A stretch of 64,000 bases of DNA, taken from the NCBI GenBank assembly GCA_947489445.1, contig CANLDN010000005.1, forward strand, positions 247,301 to 311,300, in the 5' to 3' direction. Both the position numbers and the translations under genes were made by a program. Origin of the DNA: an uncultured Paracoccaceae bacterium. GTDB taxonomy: Bacteria > Pseudomonadota > Alphaproteobacteria > Rhodobacterales > Rhodobacteraceae. The notes below the pieces were generated by a model. It did not search any database and had not been told where the DNA came from. It saw only the letters and a program-made list of their open reading frames with translations. Numbering within the stretch: position 1 is the stretch's first letter; each line of letters opens with the position of its first letter. This document shows, one piece after another, positions 18,149-27,122 of this stretch.

Positions 18149-20053
18149 TTACTCCTCCAATGCGACCATCAGCGCGCCTGCGGTCACCTGATCACCGGTT
18201 GCGACGGAGACCGCACCGACAACACCGTCACGCGGTGCGCGCAGCACATGTTCCATCTTCATCGCCTCAAGGACGACCATGCGGTCGCCTTCCACAACCG
18301 ATTGGCCGACCTGTACCGCCACATCGCGAACAAGGCCCGGCATCGGGGCCAGTACCGTGTCGCCGCCCATCGCATCCCCGGCGCGGTCGAGCGGATCAAC
18401 AATGTCAAAGGTGACTGTCTCCGCCCCAAACACCGTCACATGACGCCCGTGCCGGATTGCTGGCGTCCCCCAATGATCGCCATGCCGCAAAAGCGAAACA
18501 TCCTCGTCACCCACTGTCACCGCGACATTGCCCGCCCCATGCACCGTCAGTCGCGCGGCGATGTCAGAACCATCATAAGCCAGTAATATATCGCGTTCCA
18601 GCGGCCCCCATAGGGTGAAGCCCGCCAGCGGATCTGATCCGAATTGCGCCGCAACAACAGCCGCCACCGCCACAGCGCGCGCATCCGGTTTTGGGGCGGC
18701 ACATAATGCGGCTTCCTCGCGCGCGATCAGCCCGGTATCCACCTCACCCGCCACAAAACCGCGATCCCGCGACAGCAACCGCAGAAATCCAAGGTTCGTC
18801 ACCGTCCCGGCCACCTGCGTCGCATCCAGGGCCGCAGACAAAGACCGCAACGCCGTTGCCCGATCTGGCCCATGCACCGTCACCTTTGCAATCATCGGAT
18901 CGTACCAAGGCGAAATCTCGGACCCCGGACCAACCCCACTGTCAATCCTTGCTGTTCCCGGAAATGCCAGGTGATCAATCACGCCGGTCGCGGGTAAAAA
19001 GCCTGCTGGCACGTCCTCTGCATAAAGCCGCGCCTCGAAGGCATGTCCATTGATCGCGAGGTCGTCCTGATGCGCTGGCAGGCTTTCGCCCGCTGCCACC
19101 CGCAACTGCCACGCAACAAGATCGACGCCCGTGATCGCCTCGGTCACAGGATGCTCGACTTGCAGGCGTGTGTTCATTTCCATGAACCAGAACCCATCGG
19201 TGCGCAGCCCGTTCGACCCATCCACGATAAACTCAATCGTGCCCGCCCCGGCATAGCCGATGGCCTTGGCGGCGGTCACGGCAGCCTTCCCCATGGCGGC
19301 GCGAACTTCGTCGGTCATGCCGGGCGCCGGGGCTTCCTCAATCACCTTCTGATGACGCCGCTGAAGCGAACAGTCACGCTCAAACAGATGCACTGCATCG
19401 GTGCCATCGCCAAACACCTGCACCTCAATATGCCGAGGCGAGGTAATGTATTTTTCAATCAGCACATCCGCGTTGCCAAATGCTGTCCTTGCCTCAGCTT
19501 GAGCGGAGGCCAAATTTTCCAGAAAATTCGGGGCGGCCTCGACCAGCCGCATCCCTTTGCCACCGCCACCGGCGACAGCTTTGATCAAAACCGGATATCC
19601 AATTTGCCCAGCTTGTTGAGCCAGAAACGCAGCATCCTGATTGTCACCATGATAGCCTGGCACGACAGGCACGCCCGCCTTTGTCATCAACGCTTTGGCC
19701 GCATCTTTCAGCCCCATCGCCCGTATTGCCTTTGCGGAAGGACCGATGAAAACCAGTCCAGCCGCCTCAACAGCTTCGACGAAGTCCGGGTTCTCGGACA
19801 AAAAACCATATCCCGGATGGATCGCCTGCGCGCCAGTCTCCAAGGCCGCCTGCACAATCAGATCACCGCGCAGATAACTCTCTGCCACCGGCGCGGGGCC
19901 AAGCCGCACCGCCTCATCTGCCTGGACCACATGTAGCGCATTCGTATCGGCATCTGAATAAACCGCAACTGTCCGCACGCCCATCGCGCGGGCGGTTTGG
20001 ATCACGCGGCAGGCAATCTCTCCGCGGTTGGCGATCAGGATTTTGTCAAACAT
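18149..20053 (-). CDS. liuD: methylcrotonyl-CoA carboxylase, biotin-containing alpha subunit
   Basis: 634 residues. The biotin carboxylase domain comes first (ILIANRGEIACRVIQTARAM, ATP-grasp loop KAVAGGGGKGMRLV, MEMNTRLQVEHPVTE). A BT-type linker follows, then a C-terminal biotinyl domain with VVLEAMKMEHVL; the biotinylated Lys is about residue 599. With the beta subunit it carboxylates 3-methylcrotonyl-CoA. Propionyl-CoA carboxylase is the main look-alike, but the operon supports the leucine enzyme. I prefer the ATG at 20053, about 7 nt after AAGGA; an ATG at 20059 overlaps the upstream stop. Confidence 0.95.
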   Translation of the reverse strand: MFDKILIANRGEIACRVIQTARAMGVRTVAVYSDADTNALHVVQADEAVRLGPAPVAESYLRGDLIVQAALETGAQAIHPGYGFLSENPDFVEAVEAAGLVFIGPSAKAIRAMGLKDAAKALMTKAGVPVVPGYHGDNQDAAFLAQQAGQIGYPVLIKAVAGGGGKGMRLVEAAPNFLENLASAQAEARTAFGNADVLIEKYITSPRHIEVQVFGDGTDAVHLFERDCSLQRRHQKVIEEAPAPGMTDEVRAAMGKAAVTAAKAIGYAGAGTIEFIVDGSNGLRTDGFWFMEMNTRLQVEHPVTEAITGVDLVAWQLRVAAGESLPAHQDDLAINGHAFEARLYAEDVPAGFLPATGVIDHLAFPGTARIDSGVGPGSEISPWYDPMIAKVTVHGPDRATALRSLSAALDATQVAGTVTNLGFLRLLSRDRGFVAGEVDTGLIAREEAALCAAPKPDARAVAVAAVVAAQFGSDPLAGFTLWGPLERDILLAYDGSDIAARLTVHGAGNVAVTVGDEDVSLLRHGDHWGTPAIRHGRHVTVFGAETVTFDIVDPLDRAGDAMGGDTVLAPMPGLVRDVAVQVGQSVVEGDRMVVLEAMKMEHVLRAPRDGVVGAVSVATGDQVTAGALMVALEE

Positions 20054-20055
20054 GT

Positions 20056-20526
20056 TCATTCCTTTGCACCGCCATCCAGATCGCTATAGGCGCGATATCT
20101 GTGACGATAGATCAGGTTCGGTCGGTCACCCTCGAACAGATAGATCAGGACGCCAAGCCCAAGTGCCGCCTGCATGGCCAAAAGATCGGGTGGCAGTGGT
20201 GCCACAAAAAGGCTGAGCACAATGCCCGCGATCACTTGCACCAATACAAGCAAGGTCGCCATCGGCGCACGCAAAGCCAGCGCCAGCGCGACCGCAAAAT
20301 TGGTGAGCGCAAACGGGAGGATCAACAGCGTAATGGTGACCCCATAATAGGTGCGCAGTACACCCACACCCAAGTTGATCACCACAATGGCCCATAAGAT
20401 CAAACCAAGCCGACCCTGTGGATGCGCGCGCGCCATTTGTGGTGTGACGTGGATCCAACGCGCACCGGTTGCGTTGTCGATCCCGGCAGACTGAAAATGG
20501 CCTTCCTTCGGCATTCGTTCAGTCAT
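20056..20526 (-). CDS. four-helix membrane protein in the leucine operon
   Basis: 156 residues with a polar N-terminus (about 40 residues), four transmembrane helices between residues 40 and 138, and a basic-acidic tail (YRHRYRAYSDLDGG). It lies between the carboxylase beta and alpha genes, 94 bp after the beta stop, and its stop overlaps an in-frame ATG of the alpha gene. I do not recognise a family. It may be a transporter accessory or simply an operon passenger. Confidence 0.6.
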   Translation of the reverse strand: MTERMPKEGHFQSAGIDNATGARWIHVTPQMARAHPQGRLGLILWAIVVINLGVGVLRTYYGVTITLLILPFALTNFAVALALALRAPMATLLVLVQVIAGIVLSLFVAPLPPDLLAMQAALGLGVLIYLFEGDRPNLIYRHRYRAYSDLDGGAKE

Positions 20527-20620
20527 CTTAACCAGCCCTTAGCAGAGCGCGCGTTGGGGTCCGACGTTTTGCCGACACAAGGCCGACGCGACGCCGACCG
20601 CTGTTTTGACCAAGACTGCA

Positions 20621-22204
20621 TCACATCCGAAACACGCCAAAGCGTGTCTCCTCGATGGGTGCATTCAGCGCGGCAGATAGTGACAGTGCCAGCACTTCGC
20701 GGCTTTTGCGCGGGTCGATGATGCCGTCATCCCAAAGCCGGGCACTGGCATAGAGCGGGTGTGACTGTTCATCAAACATATCGATGGTGGGTTGCTTGAA
20801 TGCCGCTTCTTCGTCCGCCGACCATTCCCCGCCGCCACGTTCAATCGCGTCGCGTTTCACCGTTGCCAACACACCAGCGGCCTGTTCACCGCCCATCACG
20901 GAAATCCGCGATGTTGGCCAGGACCACATGAAATGCGGGCTATAAGCCCTTCCTGCCATGCCATAATTTCCCGCTCCGAATGATCCGCCGACCACCATTG
21001 TGATCTTCGGTACCTTCGTTGTCGCAACGGCAGTGACCATCTTGGCCCCATGCCGGGCGATCCCTTCGTTTTCGTATTTCTGGCCAACCATGAAGCCAGT
21101 AATATTCTGCAAGAAAACCAAGGGGATACAGCGCTGACTGCACAATTCGACGAAATGCGCGCCCTTCTGTGCGCTTTCGGAAAACAGCACCCCGTTATTG
21201 GCGACAATCCCGCAAGGCCAGCCATCGATATGCGCAAAGCCGCAGACCAGCGTTTCACCGAACCGCGCCTTGAATTCATCGAACCGAGAGCCATCGACAA
21301 TCCGCCGGATCACCTCGTGAATATCGTAGGGTGTACGCAGATCGGCGGGGATCATGTCGAACAAATCATTCGGGTCCAACGCAGGAGGTTCAGGCGGTAA
21401 CCTTTTGACTTGTTTGGTATTCTCACGCGAACAAGACGCCACAGCTTGCCGCGCCAAGGCCAGCGCATGGGTATCATCCTCGGCCAAGTAGTCCGCCACC
21501 CCTGATAGCCGCGTATGCACATCACCGCCGCCCAAATCCTCGGCCGAGACGACCTCTCCGGTTGCGGCTTTCACCAGCGGCGGGCCAGCCAGAAAGATCG
21601 TGCCTTGCTCTTTGACGATGATCGAGACATCCGCCATGGCAGGCACGTATGCGCCACCCGCCGTGCATGAGCCCATCACCACCGCGATTTGGGGGATACC
21701 TTTGGCGGACATCTGCGCCTGATTGTAGAAGATGCGGCCAAAGTGGTCCCGATCAGGGAACACCTCATCCTGATTGGGCAGGTTCGCCCCGCCACTGTCC
21801 ACCAGATAGACGCATGGCAGATGGCACGCTTCTGCAATCTCTTGGGCGCGCAGGTGTTTCTTGACGGTCATAGGGTAGTAAGTGCCGCCCTTTACGGTCG
21901 CGTCATTGCAGACCACCATGACCTCAACCCCGTTCACCCGACCGACGCCTGCGATCACACCTGCACAAGGCGCGGCACCATCATACATGCCATGGGCCGC
22001 GGTGGCTCCGACCTCAAGAAAAGCAGAACCGGGGTCGAGCAATCCGGCAACCCTGTCACGGGGCAACATCTTGCCGCGGCTGAGATGGCGCGCGCGGGAT
22101 TTCTTACCGCCGCCCTGAGCCGCTTCATTGGCCGCCTTGGTGACGTCGGACAATGCGGCCTCATGCAGCGCACGGCCCGACATCGTGGTCTTCGTATTGG
22201 TCAA
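20621..22204 (-). CDS. liuB: methylcrotonyl-CoA carboxylase, carboxyltransferase beta subunit
   Basis: 527 residues from a TTG start at 22204 (reading [18 protein letters not shown]). That start is favoured because GGAGG lies 7 nt before it and it overlaps the upstream stop as TTGA; an in-frame ATG at 22183 is the alternative. Both crotonase-like carboxyltransferase halves are present: the acyl-CoA half with [20 protein letters not shown] and the biotin half with [20 protein letters not shown]. It transfers CO2 from carboxybiotin on the alpha subunit to 3-methylcrotonyl-CoA. Confidence 0.95.
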   Translation of the reverse strand: MTNTKTTMSGRALHEAALSDVTKAANEAAQGGGKKSRARHLSRGKMLPRDRVAGLLDPGSAFLEVGATAAHGMYDGAAPCAGVIAGVGRVNGVEVMVVCNDATVKGGTYYPMTVKKHLRAQEIAEACHLPCVYLVDSGGANLPNQDEVFPDRDHFGRIFYNQAQMSAKGIPQIAVVMGSCTAGGAYVPAMADVSIIVKEQGTIFLAGPPLVKAATGEVVSAEDLGGGDVHTRLSGVADYLAEDDTHALALARQAVASCSRENTKQVKRLPPEPPALDPNDLFDMIPADLRTPYDIHEVIRRIVDGSRFDEFKARFGETLVCGFAHIDGWPCGIVANNGVLFSESAQKGAHFVELCSQRCIPLVFLQNITGFMVGQKYENEGIARHGAKMVTAVATTKVPKITMVVGGSFGAGNYGMAGRAYSPHFMWSWPTSRISVMGGEQAAGVLATVKRDAIERGGGEWSADEEAAFKQPTIDMFDEQSHPLYASARLWDDGIIDPRKSREVLALSLSAALNAPIEETRFGVFRM

Positions 22205-22674
22205 TGCCCGCCCTCCAGAAACAGGGTTTGTTCGGCAGTGGCTTGCATCAAGCATTCCATCAGTGCTGGCGACCGTCCGGTCCCTTCGCCCCAAGCGGCG
22301 AAGACCGCATCACAGCGCGCATCGCGATAGACGATCCAAGACCGTTGTAGGGCGCGTAATGCTTCCGCATATTCTGGATTGTCTGTTGCCGCAGCGTTCA
22401 TCTGCCGCTGATATGTCGCATTAAGTCTGCTGTCCCAAATGGCCAGTTCTTCGGTAAAACAGAAAGATTCAACATAAGAGCCGCCGCCATTGGACGGTGC
22501 ATCAATGCATTGTCCGCTCGATACGCCGATACATGCCACACTCTCTGACTGCGATACGGCTTCCTGCAAGCAACTTTGGACCGGTTCACCGCTATATGAA
22601 GGCTCTTGCGCGTTCAGAGCGGTGGTTATGGTGACAGCACCGCATAGTGCGACAAGATAGATCCCGATATTCAT
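22201..22674 (-). CDS. secreted LprI/DUF1311-like protein
   Basis: 157 residues with a Sec signal ([22 protein letters not shown], cleaved near residue 22). The mature domain has paired Cys (SCLQEAV, ACIGV, QCIDA, FCFTEEL) and the DUF1311/LprI core W-x-x-x-LN-x-x-Y-x-x ([13 protein letters not shown] ... [17 protein letters not shown]). LprI-type proteins include a lysozyme inhibitor in mycobacteria, but the family is broad. It is coupled to the carboxylase beta gene by TTGA and to the upstream gene by ATGA. Confidence 0.75.
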   Translation of the reverse strand: MNIGIYLVALCGAVTITTALNAQEPSYSGEPVQSCLQEAVSQSESVACIGVSSGQCIDAPSNGGGSYVESFCFTEELAIWDSRLNATYQRQMNAAATDNPEYAEALRALQRSWIVYRDARCDAVFAAWGEGTGRSPALMECLMQATAEQTLFLEGGH

Positions 22675-22964
22675 GCGGATGGCCCTTCTGGCTCTGGCAG
22701 TGCCGCACCACGCGGACCGACGTAGTAAGTGGTCACCACACCGCTGGAATGCGTGCAGGTAATGACCATGCGTATCGTTTCATCGGGATGGGATGTGGCC
22801 GCACAATCGGTCAGTTTTGCATCTGCACCAGAGGTTTCAAGATAGGCGGCGGCGTAACGGTTGATGATATTTGTATCTGTTGGCACTTGCCCGGCCCGCA
22901 GGCCCAGATAGCCTGCCCAGACAACGAGAACGGCCAGAGGTATGAAGAGCATCCAGCGTCTCAC
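22671..22964 (-). CDS. small membrane-anchored protein
   Basis: 97 residues from a GTG at 22964 (read [18 protein letters not shown]); the GTG overlaps the upstream stop (GTGA). An in-frame ATG at 22952 is a close alternative. A single N-terminal helix anchors a roughly 70-residue periplasmic domain with two Cys (LTDCAATS, ITCTHSSG), probably disulfide-bonded. No family recognised. It sits between two LprI-like secreted proteins inside the leucine operon. Confidence 0.55.
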   Translation of the reverse strand: MRRWMLFIPLAVLVVWAGYLGLRAGQVPTDTNIINRYAAAYLETSGADAKLTDCAATSHPDETIRMVITCTHSSGVVTTYYVGPRGAALPEPEGPSA

Positions 22965-23551
22965 CTCAGATTTTCCGCACAGTAGACGGCAAAGTCGCCT
23001 ATTGCATCGCGGGCGCAGGCATCGCGCAGCGCAAACTCGGCTTCCATTGATATCAGGGCCGTTTCTTTCATCCGGCACATGGCCTCATCAAGGACAGGGC
23101 GTTCGCTTTGGCCGATGCGGTTCACCCTGACATCGCATTCAAGCGTCAGATGCGCGGTAGCCATTGTCGGGTTTTCATATAGCGGCAGAAACATATCCCA
23201 GGTGCCGGGGGTCTTGTGCGCCTTGGTCCATGCAGCAAGGCCGATGAATGACTGATCAATACGCCATTCCCAATAGGATCGCTCAAGGTCTGCGCAAGCA
23301 ACAAACCGGTCATCAGTTGTGGCACCGTCATTGTGCAACGCGGACCGGCACTCGGCCGCCGCTGCGCCGATGCAGGCCTGCGCAGCATCTGAGACGAGCC
23401 CAGCAGGGCCGGTATTCAGCAGATCATCGATGCACTGCTCGACGCTGACAACGTCCAACGTCGTGCCGTCTTGCGCAAATTCAGGCAGCGGCGCAAAGGC
23501 CTCTGCAAATGCCGCACAGGGCAGCAGAAAGAGGATAAGGGCGACCCTCAT
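22961..23551 (-). CDS. secreted Cys-rich protein, LprI-like
   Basis: 196 residues with a Sec signal ([18 protein letters not shown]). The mature protein has Cys in QCIDD, ACIGAA, ECRSA, ACADLE, ECDVRV, MCRMKE, ACARDA and YCAEN, plus a W-E-W-R-I core resembling the LprI/DUF1311 arrangement of the protein encoded two genes downstream. It is thus a likely distant paralogue. The start overlaps the isovaleryl-CoA dehydrogenase stop (ATGA). Confidence 0.6.
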   Translation of the reverse strand: MRVALILFLLPCAAFAEAFAPLPEFAQDGTTLDVVSVEQCIDDLLNTGPAGLVSDAAQACIGAAAAECRSALHNDGATTDDRFVACADLERSYWEWRIDQSFIGLAAWTKAHKTPGTWDMFLPLYENPTMATAHLTLECDVRVNRIGQSERPVLDEAMCRMKETALISMEAEFALRDACARDAIGDFAVYCAENLR

Positions 23552-24711
23552 ACCATCGCTCCCATCAATTCACGACCGACTAACATCCTTCGGATTTCCG
23601 AGGTGCCGGCCCCGATCTCCATCAGTTTCGCGTCCCGGAACAGGCGTGCGACTGGCGCGTCATTCAGGAACCCGGCACCGCCCATGGCCTGGACAGCCTG
23701 ATGCGCCTGTTTCATGGCCTCTTCGCTGGCATAAAGACAGCAGGCGGCGGCGTCCTGCCGCGTGACCGTTCCCCGGTCGCAGGCCTTTGCCACCTCATAG
23801 ACATAAGCGCGAGCCGAGTTCATCGCCGTATACATATCCGCGATCTTACCCTGCATCAGCTGGAAGTTTCCGATGGGTTCGCCAAACTGTTTGCGGGTCG
23901 ACAGATAGGGCATGATTTCATCCAGACAGGCGGCCATGATGCCCAGTCCGATACCTGCCAGCACCACCCGTTCGTAATCAAGGCCGGACATCAGGACCCG
24001 GACGCCCTTGCCCTCTTCGCCCAGCACGTTCTCGAACGGTACCTGCACGTCATCAAAGATCAGTTCCGCCGTGTTGGATCCGCGCATACCCAACTTGTCG
24101 AAATGGGGCGATGTGCTGAAGCCCGTCATCTCCTTTTCGATCAGAAAGGCGGTGATCCCCTTTGATCCTGCATCCGGGTCGGTCTTGGCGTAAACCACCA
24201 ACGTATCGGCATCCGGACCGTTGGTGATCCAGTATTTATTGCCGTTCAGCCGGTAGTGATCGTTGCGTTTCTCGGCCCGTAGCGACATTGAAACAACATC
24301 GGACCCGGCCCCTGCCTCGGACATGGCCAGCGCACCCACATGCTGCCCGGAAATGAGCCGGGGCAGGTATTTTGCCTTTTGTTCATCATTTCCGTTCAAC
24401 TTGATCTGGTTGACGCAAAGGTTTGAATGGGCCCCATAGGATAATGAGACAGAGGCGCTGGCGCGCGCGATTTCTTCGATGGCGACTGTATGCGCGAGGT
24501 AGGACATGCCTGCCCCGCCATATTCTTCGCCCACGGTGACACCCAACAGACCCAGTTCGCCCATCTCGGGCCACAGTTCTGGCGGGAAGGTGTTGTTGGC
24601 GTCAATCTCGGCGGCCATCGGTTTAACCCGTTCCTGCGCCCAACCATGCACCATGTCGCGCAGGGCATTCACATCCTCGCCCAGATCAAATGTCATTGAG
24701 GCGTGAAACAT
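23548..24711 (-). CDS. liuA: isovaleryl-CoA dehydrogenase
   Basis: 387-residue acyl-CoA dehydrogenase; it oxidises isovaleryl-CoA to 3-methylcrotonyl-CoA with FAD, passing electrons to ETF. Typical segments are [14 protein letters not shown] (FAD/substrate), [10 protein letters not shown], the C-terminal signature [20 protein letters not shown] and [14 protein letters not shown]. The catalytic base position specific to isovaleryl-CoA dehydrogenases is E247 in [11 protein letters not shown]. It is the first gene of the leucine operon. The ATG at 24711 has a purine-rich GGGGAGCGGGG upstream. Confidence 0.95.
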   Translation of the reverse strand: MFHASMTFDLGEDVNALRDMVHGWAQERVKPMAAEIDANNTFPPELWPEMGELGLLGVTVGEEYGGAGMSYLAHTVAIEEIARASASVSLSYGAHSNLCVNQIKLNGNDEQKAKYLPRLISGQHVGALAMSEAGAGSDVVSMSLRAEKRNDHYRLNGNKYWITNGPDADTLVVYAKTDPDAGSKGITAFLIEKEMTGFSTSPHFDKLGMRGSNTAELIFDDVQVPFENVLGEEGKGVRVLMSGLDYERVVLAGIGLGIMAACLDEIMPYLSTRKQFGEPIGNFQLMQGKIADMYTAMNSARAYVYEVAKACDRGTVTRQDAAACCLYASEEAMKQAHQAVQAMGGAGFLNDAPVARLFRDAKLMEIGAGTSEIRRMLVGRELMGAMV

Positions 24712-24730
24712 GTCCCCGCTCCCCCCGGTT

Positions 24731-24750
24731 AATTGAACACTTGTTCATTT
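24731..24750. promoter_or_regulatory. palindromic operator candidate upstream of the leucine operon
   Basis: The arms AATTGAACA (24731-24739) and TGTTCATTT (24742-24750) are inverted repeats with one mismatch around a CT spacer. The site ends 20 bp before the isovaleryl-CoA dehydrogenase start, between it and the preceding gene's stop. Shape and spacing fit a dimeric repressor of the TetR type. No regulator gene is adjacent. Confidence 0.55.
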
Positions 24751-24778
24751 ATAGGCGTGGCCAATCAGCCCTGTCGAG

Positions 24779-25003
24779 TCATTTCTGATCAAGCAACCGC
24801 AGATCAGAAATGTCAAAAACATAAGGTCCCGGCTGCTTGCGACGCAACGCCCAAAGTTGGCGCAGCTGCGCCTGATCGAACTTACCACCAGTCGTCTTCA
24901 TCCCGTTGGCGCGTGCGAAAGCCACCAAGTCGGATTTCAGAAAGTACCATGCGCGAAATGTTTCGCTGTCCGGGCACATATCGATATCAGGGCGTTCAGT
25001 CAT
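24779..25003 (-). CDS. small SAP-like domain protein
   Basis: 74 residues. The segment FRAWYFLKSDLVAFARANGMKTTGG resembles SAP/DUF6434-type helix-extended-loop-helix motifs (WY-LK-EL--F-R--G---GGK), followed by FDQAQLRQLW. Such motifs often bind nucleic acids. The protein is compact and charged with no membrane segment. It lies 67 bp upstream of the isovaleryl-CoA dehydrogenase start on the same strand, with the palindrome in between. Confidence 0.55.
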   Translation of the reverse strand: MTERPDIDMCPDSETFRAWYFLKSDLVAFARANGMKTTGGKFDQAQLRQLWALRRKQPGPYVFDISDLRLLDQK

Positions 25004-25039
25004 GGTGATGGCGTTAGCTGTCGCGAGGCATTTCGCAAG

Positions 25040-26245
25040 TCATTCCGCCGCAGCCAAACCCTGATAGACCGCCGAAACTTCACCACGAATGATCCGCGCG
25101 ATTTGCGCGCAATCTTCCAGACTGAAGGTCAATGGCAGGCGCATATCAATTACCCCGGCCAATATCCGGTCAGAGGCAGGCATAGGGTCCGACAGTGCGT
25201 AGCGCCAGCTGTCATAGCGCGATGTGAACCCGGTCGGTTCTGCCCCGCCAAACCACTTTAGCTCAACACCGCGCGCTGCACAGCGTCCCAACACGTCGGC
25301 GACCGCTTCGCTAGACCAGTCCAGTAAAAGAAACTGAAATGATGACGCCACAAACTGTTCCTGCGCTGGCCGTTCAATCAGCCGTAGCCCCGGCACATCG
25401 CGCAACCCGTCCTCTAGCACACGGTAGCGGGCATTCCATTTTTCGCCCTGTGTTTTGAGGTTGCGCAATTGCGGGCGCAGGATGGCCGCGCGCAGGTTAT
25501 CCATACGCCCGGAAATGTTGGGGGTCTCGTACTTGATTTGTGCGAAAGCCGTTGCTGGCGGGGCCGCGCGGTGTTTTTCGAACAGCATGTAGCTGCCGGA
25601 AAGCATGATCGCGCGCGCCATGCCTTCGGCGTCATCTGAGATCAGGAAACCGCCTTCGCCGGAATTGATATGTTTGTAAGTCTGGGTCGAATAACACCCG
25701 AACTTGCCCCAACGCCCGCTGGGCACCCCGTCCCACGCGGCCCCCATCGTATGTGCGCAATCTTCGATAACGGTGACGCCAGCGGCATCGCACATGGCCA
25801 TCAACTGCTTCATATCGCAGATATGCCCGCGCATATGGCTGAGCAATAATATCTTGGCCTGATCCAGCTTGGCGGCCAGATCTGCAAGGTCGATCACCAG
25901 GTCTTCGGTCACGCCAACAAATATGGGTACACCACCCACGGCGGCAATGGCACCCGGCACCGGCGCTAGGGTAAAAGCATTGGTCAAAACCTTGTCGCCA
26001 TGTCCGACCCCGCATGCCCGGAGCGCCGTCGTCATTGCGTAACCGCCAGATGCAACCGCGAGGCAATATTTGCTGCCAACGGTCTGTGCGAATTCTTCTT
26101 CCAGCAGCGCAGCTTCGGCCAGCTCACCCGGGGCCGTATTATAACGGTGCAAGCGCCCATGCTGCATGACCATCGTGGCTGCCGCGATCCCTTCGTCAGG
26201 GATGGGTTCCTGCTGCGTGAAGCTGCCTTTGAAAATCTCTGTCAT
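25040..26245 (-). CDS. DegT/DnrJ/EryC1/StrS-family PLP aminotransferase
   Basis: About 401 residues from MTEIFKGSFTQQEPIPDEG (26245). It has the fold-type I sugar-aminotransferase layout: SGGYAMTTALRACGVGHGD, VIEDCAHTMGA with the cofactor Asp, and STQTYKHINSGEGGF with the PLP-binding Lys. Family members aminate keto-sugars or keto-cyclitols for glycans and antibiotics. Here there are no neighbouring sugar-nucleotide genes apart from glmU/glmS about 1 kb away, so the substrate is open. Confidence 0.88.
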   Translation of the reverse strand: MTEIFKGSFTQQEPIPDEGIAAATMVMQHGRLHRYNTAPGELAEAALLEEEFAQTVGSKYCLAVASGGYAMTTALRACGVGHGDKVLTNAFTLAPVPGAIAAVGGVPIFVGVTEDLVIDLADLAAKLDQAKILLLSHMRGHICDMKQLMAMCDAAGVTVIEDCAHTMGAAWDGVPSGRWGKFGCYSTQTYKHINSGEGGFLISDDAEGMARAIMLSGSYMLFEKHRAAPPATAFAQIKYETPNISGRMDNLRAAILRPQLRNLKTQGEKWNARYRVLEDGLRDVPGLRLIERPAQEQFVASSFQFLLLDWSSEAVADVLGRCAARGVELKWFGGAEPTGFTSRYDSWRYALSDPMPASDRILAGVIDMRLPLTFSLEDCAQIARIIRGEVSAVYQGLAAAE

Positions 26246-26332
26246 GGTCAGAGTTTGACGCCGCATATCGCCTCGCGTCAATGTGCATTTGTCCAATTTG
26301 AAAACGCTGAATGCCGGTTTCGGGAATGCTGC

Positions 26333-26995
26333 CTAACCGATCAAACGGGCCACCACCGCGGGCAATTGGTCGTAGTGATCGATGGTTGCTTCTGGATCAA
26401 GCGCTAGGACGTCCTCCCTCCCCGGCCCGAAGGTTACCAGGATCGAAGGGACGCCTGCATTGCGCGATGTGTCACGGTCGGTCGCCGTATCGCCAACCAG
26501 CAGCGACCGCTTGGGATCACCTCCGGCACGGTGCACGGCCTCAAAATGATGCGCCGGGTCAGGTTTTCGCACAGGCAAGGTATCGGCCCCGATCAGTGAT
26601 GCGAACTGGTCACGCACACCGAGGCTCTGCATCAGTGTTTCAGCCAAACCTTCCGGTTTGTTGGTGGCTATGCCCACGGCATAACCGCTAGAGGTGAGTG
26701 TGGCGACGGCATCCATCGCGCCGGGGTAAAGTGTTGTATGCGTATCAATGTCATCCGCATAGGCCGCCAGCAGGATCGGGTATTGCGTATCGATATCCGC
26801 ATCCTCAAAGCCATCGACCCGTGAAAACCCAAGCGTCAGCATGGCCCGACCGCCGCGCAGCGCCGTGGCGGCATCCGCAACCGGATCCAACAGGTCACCC
26901 AGGCCCAGGCCCTGAAAGCAGCGGTTCGCCGCCGCAATCAGATCACCGCTGGTATCAGCCAAAGTCCCATCAAGGTCGAAAATCACTGTGCGCAT
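26333..26995 (-). CDS. HAD-superfamily hydrolase, phosphoglycolate phosphatase-like
   Basis: 220 residues from MRTVIFDLDGTLADTSGDL (26995). The HAD motifs are complete: nucleophile Asp in FDLDGTLADT, motif II Thr/Ser in VGIATNKPEG, motif III Lys region VRKPDP and motif IV VGDTATDRDTSRNAG. The alpha-helical cap between motifs I and II fits phosphoglycolate phosphatase (Gph). It is divergent from glmU, sharing a 127 bp intergenic region. Confidence 0.88.
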   Translation of the reverse strand: MRTVIFDLDGTLADTSGDLIAAANRCFQGLGLGDLLDPVADAATALRGGRAMLTLGFSRVDGFEDADIDTQYPILLAAYADDIDTHTTLYPGAMDAVATLTSSGYAVGIATNKPEGLAETLMQSLGVRDQFASLIGADTLPVRKPDPAHHFEAVHRAGGDPKRSLLVGDTATDRDTSRNAGVPSILVTFGPGREDVLALDPEATIDHYDQLPAVVARLIG

Positions 26996-27122
26996 TGGTT
27001 GCCCCGTCCGGTTGTAATTCTTGACCTGATGTAACGTGGTGTAAACTGATGTGAACCCCCCGCCCTTGTGATAATGCAAAAGGCCAGTAGAAGACGGATC
27101 AAACAAAAGGTTTGGGGCAGCA

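Noticed and set aside
27000..27122. Sigma70-like promoter for glmU (TTGACC near 27022)
   Set aside because: No -10 box at acceptable spacing; too weak to report.
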